This document shows, piece by piece, positions 1 through 8,099 of a DNA stretch of 14,558 nucleotides. The notes under the pieces were generated by a model. It saw nothing but the letters and a program-made list of their open reading frames with translations, did no database searches and was not told where the DNA came from. This DNA is from DATMQA01 sp035566895 (lineage in GTDB: Bacteria; Verrucomicrobiota; Verrucomicrobiia; Limisphaerales; UBA8199). Position 1 is the stretch's first letter, and the number at the start of each line of letters is the position of its first letter. The position numbers and the translations under genes were made by a program. The stretch lies in contig DATMQA010000177.1 of assembly GCA_035566895.1 (NCBI GenBank), positions 1-14,558 of the forward strand, written 5' to 3'.

Positions 1-102
1 GATTCCGGCCATTACAAAAAAGTTTAAACAAAATCACCGCCCAGCCGGATTTTCGACCTTCTGATGATCCTTAGTACATCCCTCTCTAGCCCACGCCACC
101 AA

Positions 103-130
103 TCCATCATCCATCATCCATCATCCATCA
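103..130. repeat. Heptanucleotide tandem repeat (TCCATCA)x4
   Basis: Four perfect back-to-back copies of TCCATCA are followed by two degenerate copies (GCCACCA, TCCACCG) up to about 144. The repeat lies about 100 bases upstream of the first gene and is not inside any credible coding region. A 7-base unit can change copy number by slippage. No function is visible. Confidence 0.9.
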
Positions 131-178
131 GCCACCATCCACCGAGTCGTTTCGCGCCGTGCCGTTTTCGTGCGGGCT

Positions 179-207
179 TTGTCGAATTTGCGATGTGAAT
201 TTGTAAA
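179..207 (+). promoter_or_regulatory. Weak candidate sigma-70-type promoter upstream of the first gene
   Basis: TTGTCG (179-184) and TGTAAA (202-207) are separated by 17 bases, and each matches the housekeeping consensus at 4 of 6 positions. A transcript would start about 10-15 bases before the ATG at 230. The match is weak and Verrucomicrobiota promoters are poorly characterised, so this is only a candidate. Confidence 0.2.
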
Positions 208-229
208 AACCGACCTCGAACAGAAAAAT

Positions 230-1378
230 ATGAGCATGACCAGGGTCCAGCTTGCCGTCACCGGCCTGTTGCTTGGTGGAGCGGCGATTATCGTGATGTC
301 CCAACACCGGTCGCAAACGGCATTGCGCGACCAAAACGAATTGTTGCGTCAAAAGCTGGCGCAACTGGGTTCGGAGAATGAGAGCCTCTCGGATCGCGGG
401 ACACGAATCCCCGGCCTGCGTCTTCCCGCCCCGCCCATGCAGGGCATCGCCACTTCGGATTCCGCGGCAGAACTGTCCGCCACCAATCTCATCGCCTGCC
501 TGGTGCACGGGGGCGAAGTGCCGCCGCTCACCGCGGCGCAAATCAAACGTTATCTGGAGGAGAACCACCGGAGCGCCGCCAGCCTGCTCTCGGCGTATCG
601 AACCTCCAAGGATCCCGCTTTGCTGCAAGAGGCGATGGAGAAATATCCCGGGGACCCCCAGGTGGCTTTCGAGGCCGTATTGAAAAAGGATGCCTCGCCC
701 CCGGAACGGCGCGAGTGGCTGGAAGCCTTCAAGAAAGCGGCGCCGGAAAATCCGCTGCCCGCTTATCTCTCCGCGCTGGAACATTTCAAGTCCGGCCAGA
801 CCGACCAGGCGGTGCATGACCTGGGCGCTGCTACGGGCCGGCAAGGATTTGCTGATTACACAGTCGAGCGTATTCAAACCGACGAAGAAGCGTATCGAGC
901 GGCCGGTTACTCGGCAGCCGAGGCAAAAATGGCGGCGACCTGGGGCGTCACGCTCCCCCAACTGGCTGAAATGAACACGCTGGGGAAAAACATGGTTGAG
1001 CTTGCGGCCTCCTATCGCCAGGCCGGCGACCAGACCTCCGCGCAGGCGGCGCTGCAAATGGTTATCGGCCTGGGCCAACAATTGGACGCAACCTCGGGAA
1101 CCTGCGTTCCCCTGGTGACTCGAATGGTCGGCATGGCCGTTGAGCGGACGGCGTTCGACGCGATGGACCCGTCCAGTGCTTACGGCGACGCGACGGTTCA
1201 ACAACAACTCGACCAACTGGCCCAGCGAAAACATTCCATCCAGGACCTGGTGAAACAGTCAGCTCCTTTCCAGCAGCAAATGACGGCTGAAGACTGGCTC
1301 AATTATAACGAGCGCACCGTAAGCTTCGGCGAGGAGAACGCCATCGGCTGGTTGCTCAACAAATACGGCCCAAAATAA
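230..1378 (+). CDS. Membrane-anchored coiled-coil protein with TPR-like helical domain, unknown function
   Basis: I do not recognise a named family. From the ATG at 230 the product is 382 residues. Residues about 6-23 form one hydrophobic segment (TM anchor or uncleaved signal). Residues about 28-57 are a leucine/glutamate-rich coiled coil (LLRQKLAQL, ENESL), followed by a Pro-rich linker. Residues about 90-380 are almost entirely helical and contain TPR-like stretches around residues 125-200 (LQEAMEKYPGDPQ, AYLSALEHF). A GTG at 170 in the same frame would add 20 polar residues before the hydrophobic segment. I prefer 230 because the TM then sits at the N-terminus, although neither start has a good Shine-Dalgarno. 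Proteins of this build (TM, short coiled coil, helical domain) occur near ECF sigma genes in Verrucomicrobiota, from general recall. The gene is first in a tightly spaced + strand run and ends 62 bases before the esterase gene. The body probably lies outside the cytoplasm. Role unknown. Confidence 0.8.
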   Translation: MSMTRVQLAVTGLLLGGAAIIVMSQHRSQTALRDQNELLRQKLAQLGSENESLSDRGTRIPGLRLPAPPMQGIATSDSAAELSATNLIACLVHGGEVPPLTAAQIKRYLEENHRSAASLLSAYRTSKDPALLQEAMEKYPGDPQVAFEAVLKKDASPPERREWLEAFKKAAPENPLPAYLSALEHFKSGQTDQAVHDLGAATGRQGFADYTVERIQTDEEAYRAAGYSAAEAKMAATWGVTLPQLAEMNTLGKNMVELAASYRQAGDQTSAQAALQMVIGLGQQLDATSGTCVPLVTRMVGMAVERTAFDAMDPSSAYGDATVQQQLDQLAQRKHSIQDLVKQSAPFQQQMTAEDWLNYNERTVSFGEENAIGWLLNKYGPK

Positions 1379-1401
1379 TTCCGGGAAGAGCAACTCCTGG
1401 C

Positions 1402-1435
1402 CTCGGTGCGGGGACCGAGTGCATCCGCAAGGATG
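1402..1435 (+). promoter_or_regulatory. Two tandem hairpins in the leader of the esterase gene, the second occluding its ribosome binding site
   Basis: Hairpin 1: CTCGGT (1402-1407) pairs perfectly with ACCGAG (1414-1419) across a 6-base loop. Hairpin 2: CATCC (1422-1426) pairs with GGATG (1431-1435) across the GNRA-type tetraloop GCAA. The best Shine-Dalgarno, AAGGA (1429-1433), lies partly in that loop and partly in the stem, 7 bases before the ATG at 1441. There is no T-run, so this is not a classical intrinsic terminator. Control of translation or mRNA stability is an inference. Confidence 0.4.
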
Positions 1436-1440
1436 GTAAA

Positions 1441-2976
1441 ATGGAGACATCGAACGGCAAAAGGTCTATAAATGCGCCTGCAATGAAACGATGCCCGCTC
1501 CTTGGTCTCCTGGTTTTGTGCGGCGCTGTCTCCGGCTGGGCCGAAGCGACAAATCGGATCAGCGTCGAGGCTCTCCGCCAAGTGCGCCTTCCTGACGTGG
1601 CGCTTGAATCGGTTAAGGCAATAGTTCCCGGCGCGCAGAACCGGCCGAAGGGCGCGGCTTACATCGAGGTCAAAGGCATCATTGGCGGCCATATCCACTT
1701 TGAGTTGCTGCTGCCGGAGGCATGGAACGAGCGATTGGTAATGGGGGGAGGCGGCGGGTTCGTGGGCACGGTGCAGAACGTCGCTCGCGATTCGGTCAAC
1801 CAGGGCTATGCCACGGTGGGAACCGACACCGGGCACCAGTCGGAACCGGTTTACCTGGCTGGTTGGGCGCTGGACGATCTCGAAGCGAAAGTAAACTTCG
1901 GTTACCTGGCCGTTCACCGCACGGCGGAAGTGGCCAAGGCCCTGGCGCGCAGTTACTACGGCGCCGATGCCCGGCATTCGTATTTTGTTGGCTGCTCGCG
2001 CGGCGGCGGCCAGGCGATGATGGAGGCGCAACGTTATCCGCGAGACTTCGATGGCATCGTGGCCGGCGCGCCGGCTTTTAACTGGACCGGGCTTGCCGCG
2101 ACGATGGTTTCCATTGCCAAGGCGCTTTATCCGGACCCCGCGCATCTCGACCGCACGGTGTTGACCAAGGAAGCGCTGCAGAAACTTCAGGCGGGAATTC
2201 TCGAGCAATGCGATGCCCAGGATGGTTTGAAAGACGGCGTCATCCAGGACCCGGCTTCGGTCCATTTCGATTTGTCAAAGGTGGCTGGGCTCACCGGGGA
2301 ACAGCGCCAGGCCATCGAGGCCATCTACCGCGGCGCCCGCAACGGCAAAGGGACCATTTATCCGGGGTTTGCGCCGCCGGCGGAGTGCGTTCCGGACCAA
2401 TGGGTCGCGTGGCTGACCGGCCCGGTTCCAGCCTTCGCCAAGGATCATGCCGCCGATCTCACCTTTGCCTTCGGCACTCAAGTCTTCAAGTACCTGGTCT
2501 TCAATCAGCCCGATTGGGATTATGCCACTTACGACTTCTCCAACTTCGACCGGGACGCCCGCCTGGCCGCCTCGTTTCTGAACGCCACCAGCCCCGACCT
2601 CGACGCGTTCAAGCTTCGGAAGGGCAAGCTGCTCCTCTGGCACGGCTGGGCTGATCCCGCGCTGCCGGCGCAGGGAACCGTTGATTATTATCGCCAGGTC
2701 CAGGCTCATGATGGCCGGGCCGGGGACTATTGCCGGCTCTTCATGGTTCCCGGCTGTCTCCACTGCGGCGGTGGTCCAGGGGCTGCTGAAGTGGATTGGC
2801 TTTCAGTCATCGTCGATTGGGTCGAGCGTGACAAGGCCCCTGACAAACTCATTGCCTCGAAAAGGGAAAACGGAAAGGTGGTGATGACCCGGCCGCTGTA
2901 TCCTTACCCCGAGTACGCCGCTTTCAAAGGAAGTGGCGACACCAACAGCGCCGATAGCTTTGAACTGAAGCACTAA
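1441..2976 (+). CDS. Secreted tannase/feruloyl esterase family alpha/beta hydrolase
   Basis: This 511-residue exported serine esterase belongs to the tannase/feruloyl esterase family (Pfam Tannase), whose members cleave ester bonds of gallate, hydroxycinnamate and related aromatic acids; the terephthalate-monoester hydrolase MHETase is also a member. The signal peptide spans about residues 1-36, with a hydrophobic core at 20-31 and an AEA-type cleavage site. The family's CS-D-HC signature is complete: C185-S186 (in GCSRGGG, nucleophile), D405 (in HGWADP) and H441-C442, where the two cysteines are known to form a disulfide joining the catalytic Ser and His. A calcium-loop-like lid motif, CDAQDGLKDG, lies at 257-266. 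Start 1441 is supported by AAGGA at 1429-1433; an internal ATG at 1483 would also keep the signal peptide. Length is normal and no key residue is missing. The actual substrate cannot be told from sequence; a plant-derived phenolic ester is the likeliest. The kinase gene follows after 65 bases. Confidence 0.9.
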   Translation: METSNGKRSINAPAMKRCPLLGLLVLCGAVSGWAEATNRISVEALRQVRLPDVALESVKAIVPGAQNRPKGAAYIEVKGIIGGHIHFELLLPEAWNERLVMGGGGGFVGTVQNVARDSVNQGYATVGTDTGHQSEPVYLAGWALDDLEAKVNFGYLAVHRTAEVAKALARSYYGADARHSYFVGCSRGGGQAMMEAQRYPRDFDGIVAGAPAFNWTGLAATMVSIAKALYPDPAHLDRTVLTKEALQKLQAGILEQCDAQDGLKDGVIQDPASVHFDLSKVAGLTGEQRQAIEAIYRGARNGKGTIYPGFAPPAECVPDQWVAWLTGPVPAFAKDHAADLTFAFGTQVFKYLVFNQPDWDYATYDFSNFDRDARLAASFLNATSPDLDAFKLRKGKLLLWHGWADPALPAQGTVDYYRQVQAHDGRAGDYCRLFMVPGCLHCGGGPGAAEVDWLSVIVDWVERDKAPDKLIASKRENGKVVMTRPLYPYPEYAAFKGSGDTNSADSFELKH

Positions 2977-3010
2977 GCCGCACATTGTTCGTCCTTTTGG
3001 CCTCTGCTTT

Positions 3011-3046
3011 TCGCATTGCATGATAGACAATCGCATTTGCGATGAG
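3011..3046 (+). promoter_or_regulatory. Direct repeat TCGCATT(N13)TCGCATT at the kinase start codon
   Basis: TCGCATT occurs at 3011-3017 and again at 3031-3037, exactly 20 bases (about two helical turns) apart. The second copy runs into the kinase ATG at 3042. Bases 3031-3046 match the first gene's leader (182-197) at 14 of 16 positions, sharing the core ATTTGCGATG. This may be an operator or a shared leader element. It is seen only twice, so it remains tentative. Confidence 0.25.
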
Positions 3047-6000
3047 CGAACCGCCACATCCCGAAGTGGTCATCCTGAACGCGGCCCTGGAGCTGGACCC
3101 CGCTCAACGGGTGGCCTATCTGGACCAGGCCTGCGCGGGCGATGCGCCTTTGCGTGAACAGGTCCAGACCTTGCTGCGGGCACACACTCAAGCCGGGAAT
3201 TTCCTCGAGGACTTGCCCTCAGGTCTCGACTTCAACGAAACTATCCGCCCCGAGAGTCCCCTTACCGAACAGCCCGGCGACAAGATTGGCCGTTACAAAT
3301 TGCTTCAAAAAATCGGCGAGGGCGGTTGCGGCGTCGTGTACATGGCGGAGCAGGAGGAACCGGTCAAACGGCGAGTGGCCCTCAAAATCATCAAACTGGG
3401 CATGGATACCAACAGCGTCATCGCCCGGTTCGAAGCGGAGCGACAGGCGCTGGCGCTCATGGACCATCCGAACATCGCCAAGGTGCTGGACGTCGGCGCC
3501 ACCGGCGCGGGCCGGCCATTCTTCGTCATGGAATTGGTGCGCGGCGTCAAAGTGACCGATTACTGCGACCAGAGCCGTCTTTCCACTCGCGCGCGCCTCG
3601 AACTATTTGTTCCCATCTGCCGGGCGATTCAGCACGCGCATCAGAAGGGCATCATCCATCGCGATATCAAACCGTCGAACATCCTCGTGACCGTGAACGA
3701 CGGCGTGCCGGTGCCCAAGGTCATTGACTTCGGCATCGCCAAGGCGACCCTGGGCCGGCTCACCGACCGCACGCTCTTTACCGCGTTCGAGCAGTTCATC
3801 GGCACTCCGGCTTACATGAGCCCGGAGCAGGCGGTGATGACCAGCCTGGATATCGACACCCGCAGCGACATCTACAGTCTCGGGGTGCTGCTCTACGAGC
3901 TGCTCACCGGCACCACCCCTTTCAACGCCCAGGAAATGCTCCAATCGGGATTGGATGCCATGCGCCGCACGATTCTGCACCAGGAACCGATGCGTCCCTC
4001 GACCCGTTTGGGCACACTCGTGGGCCCCGCCCTCGTGACGGTGGCGCACCAGCAAGGCACCGACCCTCCCAAGCTGCTCCACCTGGTCCGCGGCGACCTG
4101 GATTGGGTGGTGATGAAGTGCCTGGAGAAGGACCGGGCCCGCCGTTACGAGACCGCCAACGGCCTGGCGATGGACATCGAGCGCCACCTCCAGGACGAAC
4201 CCATCTTCGCCCGCCCCCCGAGCAAGCTCTACCGGTTCCAAAAGTTGGTGCGCCGCAACAAAGTCGCCTTCACCGCCGTCAGTGCGGTCGCCGCCGCGCT
4301 TCTCATCGGGTTCGCCGGAGTTTTCTGGCAGTGGCAACGAGCCGAGCGGCACGCGAGTGCCGAGTCGAGCCTCCGCCTTCTGGCCGGGGACCAGACACTC
4401 AAGGTAAGACTTAATCTCTATGCCGCCGATGTCAGCCTGGCCTCGCAAGCGCTCCAGCGCGGTGATTATGGACTGGCGCGCCGGACGCTGGCGGCGCTGG
4501 CTCCCAATGTCGGCGAACCGGACCTGCGCGGTTTCGAATGGCGCTACCTTTGGAACCTTTGCCAGGGCGACCAGCTCGCGACCCTCACCGGACACCAGTG
4601 GATCGTGACTTGCACGGCGTTTTCGCAGGACGGCAAGCTGCTGGCCACCGGCAGCCAGGATGGGACCGCAAGAATATGGGAGCCCGCGCAGCGACGACTT
4701 GTCGAAACGCTGCCGGCCAGCGGCCATGGAGCCGTGTGGTCGGTGGCTTTTTCGCCAAACGCCGACCTCCTCATGATCGGCGGCCACCGGGAAGTCCAAC
4801 TCTGGGACACCAGGACCTGGCGAGTCGTCACTAATTTCCCCGGGCAACTGGCGGTATTGTCAAAATCCGGCTCCCTCATGGCCGTCGCCGATTCCAGTCC
4901 GTTTTGGTTCGAACCCGCGGGCAAGGTGACTCTGTGGGACTACCGCACCGGCGAATTGCTCAAACAATTCGACCAGCCTGGGCGAAAGCTGGCCCTGTCC
5001 CCCGATGGGCGGAGGCTCGCGGTCGCGGACGCAAAAACAGGCGTAACCCTGCGGGATGTGAATACGGGGCAACTGTTGCGGACCCTTCCCACGGACAACT
5101 CCGTGTGGTCCCTGGAATTTTCGCCGGACGGCAGCCGCCTGGCGACCGCCGGCTGGTCCAGTGAGGCGCTGGTCTGGAACCTCGCGACCCAACGGCCACC
5201 CGAAAAACTGCAGGGCCACTATCTGACGGTTTGGTCCGCCGGTTTCTCGCCCGATGGCGCGACCATAGTCACGACGGGCACGGACCAAACGATTCGGCTG
5301 TGGGACACGGCCACCCTTCACCTGAAAAGCATTTTGCGGGGCCACGGCAGTGAAGTTTGGTGTGCGTGCTTCAGTCCCGACGGCGCGCTGCTGGCGTCGG
5401 GCGGCAAGGATCGAAATGTTATGTTGTGGTCCGGCAAGCCACCGGCAGCCCGGGGTGAGGTGCGCAACGCCGATCGAACTTGTCCGACTTTCTCGCCGGA
5501 CGGAAAGTGTATTGCTGCCACAATGATCACCGGCTCCAGGTTCCATTCGTCCGTTTGGAACGCGGAGGACCACACGCTGATCGTGGACTTTCCGGACGAC
5601 AATGTGATTGGTTTTTCTCCGGATGGAACTCGAGTCATCAGTTGGGATGCTGGCGAGGCGGGCCTGAAGATGACGGCAATAAAGGATCACGCCGGCGCTC
5701 GCGTCGCGCTCGGCGGGATTGGGGCGAACACCGGACCTTTCTATCCCTGGGGTTTTTCACCCGGCCAGGAAACATTCTTTGCGATCGATAGGGCCGGTTT
5801 GGTCCGGTTCTGGGAGGCTGGCAGCGGCCGGCTGCTGGGATCATGGCAGGGTCCGGTCCCTCCGATTCACTCGGCGACACTTGGGCCAGGGGGCAGGCAT
5901 TTGGCCATCAGTCTGGAGCGGGAGAAAGTGGTGAGACTGTATGAAAGAGCCACGGGCCATGAAATGCAATTGGCCGGGCACCATGATTTCGCGTGCGGTC

Positions 6001-6368
6001 TGGCCATCTCGCCGGATGGCGCCACTTTGGCCAGCGGCAGCGTGGACGGAACCATCCGACTCTGGATGGTCGCCACCGGGAAGGAGTTGGCGGTGTTGCC
6101 TGGCCACATGCAGGAGGCGACCGATGTCGCGTTCTCGCCCGATGGTCGCACCCTGGCCTCGGTGAGCCAAAAAGAGTCGGTCAAGCTCTGGAATCTGGAC
6201 ACCCAACGAGAGCTTCTTTCGCTGGATTTTCCACAGGCCGGCTGGTTCCTGCAGTTTTCACCCGACGGGAGGCATCTGGCGGTGGCCACGACCGGGAATT
6301 CGCTCCGCTTTCTCGATGCACCAGCCCCCGCTTCGATGGAAGCTCAACGCGAGTCCGCTTCGCGGTGA
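3042..6368 (+). CDS. Transmembrane Ser/Thr protein kinase with C-terminal WD40 propellers
   Basis: A 1108-residue eukaryotic-type kinase. Residues 1-60 are a helical N-terminal region typical of the planctomycete/verrucomicrobial group (DPAQRVAYLDQAC, LLRAH). The kinase domain is about 84-385: glycine loop IGEGGCGVVY (91-100), ATP lysine K115 in VALK, catalytic HRDIKPSN (206-213, D208), DFG (229-231) and GTPAYMSPEQ (254-263). All catalytic residues are present, so it should be active. A single membrane helix spans 408-429, leaving the kinase in the cytoplasm and the rest outside. After a helical linker (432-510) come about 14 WD40-like blades (515-1093), many with FSPDG turns and LW ends, enough for two seven-bladed propellers. 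These probably sense a ligand or partner. There is no strong Shine-Dalgarno at the ATG. Kinases of this type are normally encoded next to an ECF sigma factor that they control; none precedes it here, but one lies at 10345 at the end of the same gene run. Confidence 0.95.
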   Translation: MSEPPHPEVVILNAALELDPAQRVAYLDQACAGDAPLREQVQTLLRAHTQAGNFLEDLPSGLDFNETIRPESPLTEQPGDKIGRYKLLQKIGEGGCGVVYMAEQEEPVKRRVALKIIKLGMDTNSVIARFEAERQALALMDHPNIAKVLDVGATGAGRPFFVMELVRGVKVTDYCDQSRLSTRARLELFVPICRAIQHAHQKGIIHRDIKPSNILVTVNDGVPVPKVIDFGIAKATLGRLTDRTLFTAFEQFIGTPAYMSPEQAVMTSLDIDTRSDIYSLGVLLYELLTGTTPFNAQEMLQSGLDAMRRTILHQEPMRPSTRLGTLVGPALVTVAHQQGTDPPKLLHLVRGDLDWVVMKCLEKDRARRYETANGLAMDIERHLQDEPIFARPPSKLYRFQKLVRRNKVAFTAVSAVAAALLIGFAGVFWQWQRAERHASAESSLRLLAGDQTLKVRLNLYAADVSLASQALQRGDYGLARRTLAALAPNVGEPDLRGFEWRYLWNLCQGDQLATLTGHQWIVTCTAFSQDGKLLATGSQDGTARIWEPAQRRLVETLPASGHGAVWSVAFSPNADLLMIGGHREVQLWDTRTWRVVTNFPGQLAVLSKSGSLMAVADSSPFWFEPAGKVTLWDYRTGELLKQFDQPGRKLALSPDGRRLAVADAKTGVTLRDVNTGQLLRTLPTDNSVWSLEFSPDGSRLATAGWSSEALVWNLATQRPPEKLQGHYLTVWSAGFSPDGATIVTTGTDQTIRLWDTATLHLKSILRGHGSEVWCACFSPDGALLASGGKDRNVMLWSGKPPAARGEVRNADRTCPTFSPDGKCIAATMITGSRFHSSVWNAEDHTLIVDFPDDNVIGFSPDGTRVISWDAGEAGLKMTAIKDHAGARVALGGIGANTGPFYPWGFSPGQETFFAIDRAGLVRFWEAGSGRLLGSWQGPVPPIHSATLGPGGRHLAISLEREKVVRLYERATGHEMQLAGHHDFACGLAISPDGATLASGSVDGTIRLWMVATGKELAVLPGHMQEATDVAFSPDGRTLASVSQKESVKLWNLDTQRELLSLDFPQAGWFLQFSPDGRHLAVATTGNSLRFLDAPAPASMEAQRESASR

Positions 6369-6471
6369 TTCCCCCGGTTCCGCGTCCCTCCAACTTTCTT
6401 TGCCCTTTCCGGTCCGTAACTGCGCATTACTCATTGAACAACCTGATTTGGACTAAAAGAAAGCATAATCC

Positions 6472-8052
6472 ATGAAACGAGAATACTCATTGGCCAGGCG
6501 GGCGGCATGCTGGTTCCTGGCACTCACCGTTTTGGCTGAAGTCTGGACCGCTCATGCCCAGGGCACCGCGTTTACCTACCAGGGCCGCCTGAACGACGGC
6601 GCCGGCCCCGCCAACGGCAGCTACGACCTGACCTTCGCGCTGTTTGATAGTGTCGCCGCCGGCACCCAGGCCGGCAGCACAGTCACGAACACGGCGGTGG
6701 GAGTGAGCAACGGGTTGTTCGTGGTCGCTTTGGACTTCGGCGCAGGAATCCTCGACGGCACCCCGCGTTGGCTGGAAATCGGCGTGAGCACCAACGGTAG
6801 CAACAGCTTCGCCGTCCTCAGCCCCCGCCAGGCCGTGTTGCCCACACCCTATGCGATTTACGCCACCCGCGCAGCCATCGTTGCGGCAGGCTCGGTCGGG
6901 TCGAGCCAATTGTCCCCGTTGGTCGGGCCGGTGGACGGCCAGGTTCTCGCTTACAGTGGCGGTTCGTTGCTCTGGACGAATCCCGCTGCGGGATTGCCTG
7001 TCTGGCTCCTGAACGGCGCCGATACCTATTACAACGCAGGTAATGTGGCCATCGGCACCAATAGCGCCTTCCCTGGAAATGCACTCACTGTGCAAGGGTC
7101 AGCTCTCCTTGTACCGGGAGGAAACGGGGGCGGTTTTATTACATTCCATACACCCAATGCCGAAACCGGCTTTACAATCAACGGCGACGGGCGCAGCCGG
7201 GCTGATCTGAGATTTGATGGTTCGACTATCAAATTGCTGGCTGGTCCTGCGCCTGGGCCTCCCTCCGCCGCCGGTGGTATCTCCATCAGTACCAACGGTT
7301 TGGTCGGGGTGGGTATCCTTCCAACTATCGGCTCTGGAATCCGACTGGACGTCAACGGGCAAGTTATCCTCAGAACGGGGGGGAACGGTGGCGGGGTTGT
7401 CGGGTTTGGCTCCCCCAATTCTGAAACGGGGATGACGATTACTGGCAACAACCGGGCTGACCTCAGATTTAACGGGACGACACTCAAACTAGTCGCTGGT
7501 CCCGGAAATTCCATACCGTCTGCAGCTAATGGGGTAGCTATCAACACCTCCGGCAACGTCGGCATTGGCACAGAGTTCCCTTTGTCCAAGCTGGACGTTC
7601 GAGGAACGACACGCACTTGTGTGCTCACCATCACGGGCGGCTGCGACTTGGCCGAACCATTCCTCATGAACGCGGGCGACGCGCCCGAGGGGTCGGTGGT
7701 AGTGATTGACGACGAACATCCCGGCCAACTCAGACTAAGCGAGCGGGCGTACGACACCCGGGTGGCCGGTATCGTGAGTGGCGCGAACGGCATCAACCCG
7801 GGCATCAGCTTGCAGCAGGAAGGCGCACTCGCAGGCGGCCAAAACGTCGCGCTCAGCGGACGCGTCTATGTCCAGGCCGATGCGGCCTTTGGCGCCATCA
7901 AACCGGGCGACCTGCTCACTACTTCCGATACGCCGGGCCATGCGATGAAAGCCGCCGACCACACCAAAGCCCAAGGCGCCATTCTGGGCAAGGCCATGAG
8001 CTCGCTCAAGGAAGGCAAGGGGATGGTATTGGTTCTCGTCACTTTGCAATAG
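6472..8052 (+). CDS. Exported tail-fibre-like surface protein with internal duplication
   Basis: A 526-residue exported protein. Signal peptide about 1-30 (cleavage after AHA or AQG). Residues 33-135 form an 'FTYQGRLNDG...GSYDLTFALFD' domain followed by LPTPYAIYATRA, a pattern recurring in secreted proteins of Verrucomicrobiota and Planctomycetota. The middle region, 190-375, is beta-rich and contains a tandem duplication: residues about 212-281 and 299-366 share GGNGGG, P-N-(A/S)-ETG, RADLRF-G-T-KL-AGP and a closing N-G-VG-G. Three GIGT-like turns followed by LDV-G or LTVQG resemble the repeats of phage tail fibres and S74-type shafts. Residues about 400-526 form a C-terminal domain (RVAGIVSGANGINPG, GRVYVQADA, GDLLTTSDTPGHAMK) seen in many tail-spike-like bacterial proteins. 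The catalytic motif of S74 chaperones is not visible. Likely an outer-surface adhesin or fibre. It lies 103 bases after the kinase and 47 before the kelch gene. Biochemical role unknown. Confidence 0.85.
   Translation: MKREYSLARRAACWFLALTVLAEVWTAHAQGTAFTYQGRLNDGAGPANGSYDLTFALFDSVAAGTQAGSTVTNTAVGVSNGLFVVALDFGAGILDGTPRWLEIGVSTNGSNSFAVLSPRQAVLPTPYAIYATRAAIVAAGSVGSSQLSPLVGPVDGQVLAYSGGSLLWTNPAAGLPVWLLNGADTYYNAGNVAIGTNSAFPGNALTVQGSALLVPGGNGGGFITFHTPNAETGFTINGDGRSRADLRFDGSTIKLLAGPAPGPPSAAGGISISTNGLVGVGILPTIGSGIRLDVNGQVILRTGGNGGGVVGFGSPNSETGMTITGNNRADLRFNGTTLKLVAGPGNSIPSAANGVAINTSGNVGIGTEFPLSKLDVRGTTRTCVLTITGGCDLAEPFLMNAGDAPEGSVVVIDDEHPGQLRLSERAYDTRVAGIVSGANGINPGISLQQEGALAGGQNVALSGRVYVQADAAFGAIKPGDLLTTSDTPGHAMKAADHTKAQGAILGKAMSSLKEGKGMVLVLVTLQ
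7105..7569 (+). repeat. Internal tandem duplication within the fibre-like gene
   Basis: Two coding repeats, about 7105-7314 and 7366-7569, are clearly related at DNA level (GGGCTGA(T/C)CT(G/C)AGATTT in both) and more so at protein level. The divergence is moderate, so the duplication is not very recent. It lengthens the shaft of the predicted fibre by one unit. Confidence 0.7.
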
Positions 8053-8099
8053 CAGCGCGACGAAGTTTTATTTCCAGTTTTGTAAGAAAAGTGAACGGT

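Noticed and set aside
103..144. CRISPR-like array
   Set aside because: The unit is 7 bases with no spacers; it is a simple tandem repeat.
128..1234. 368-residue open frame on the minus strand opposite the first gene
   Set aside because: Arg/Gly/His-rich translation without domain or signal peptide; it mirrors the + strand gene, which has TM, coiled-coil and helical structure.
1303..2265. 320-residue minus-strand frame opposite the esterase
   Set aside because: The + strand has a complete tannase active site; this frame has low-complexity basic composition and no recognisable motif.
3603..4847. 414-residue minus-strand frame opposite the kinase
   Set aside because: Shadow of strongly biased third codon positions in the kinase gene; no domain, and it runs across several clear kinase motifs on the other strand.
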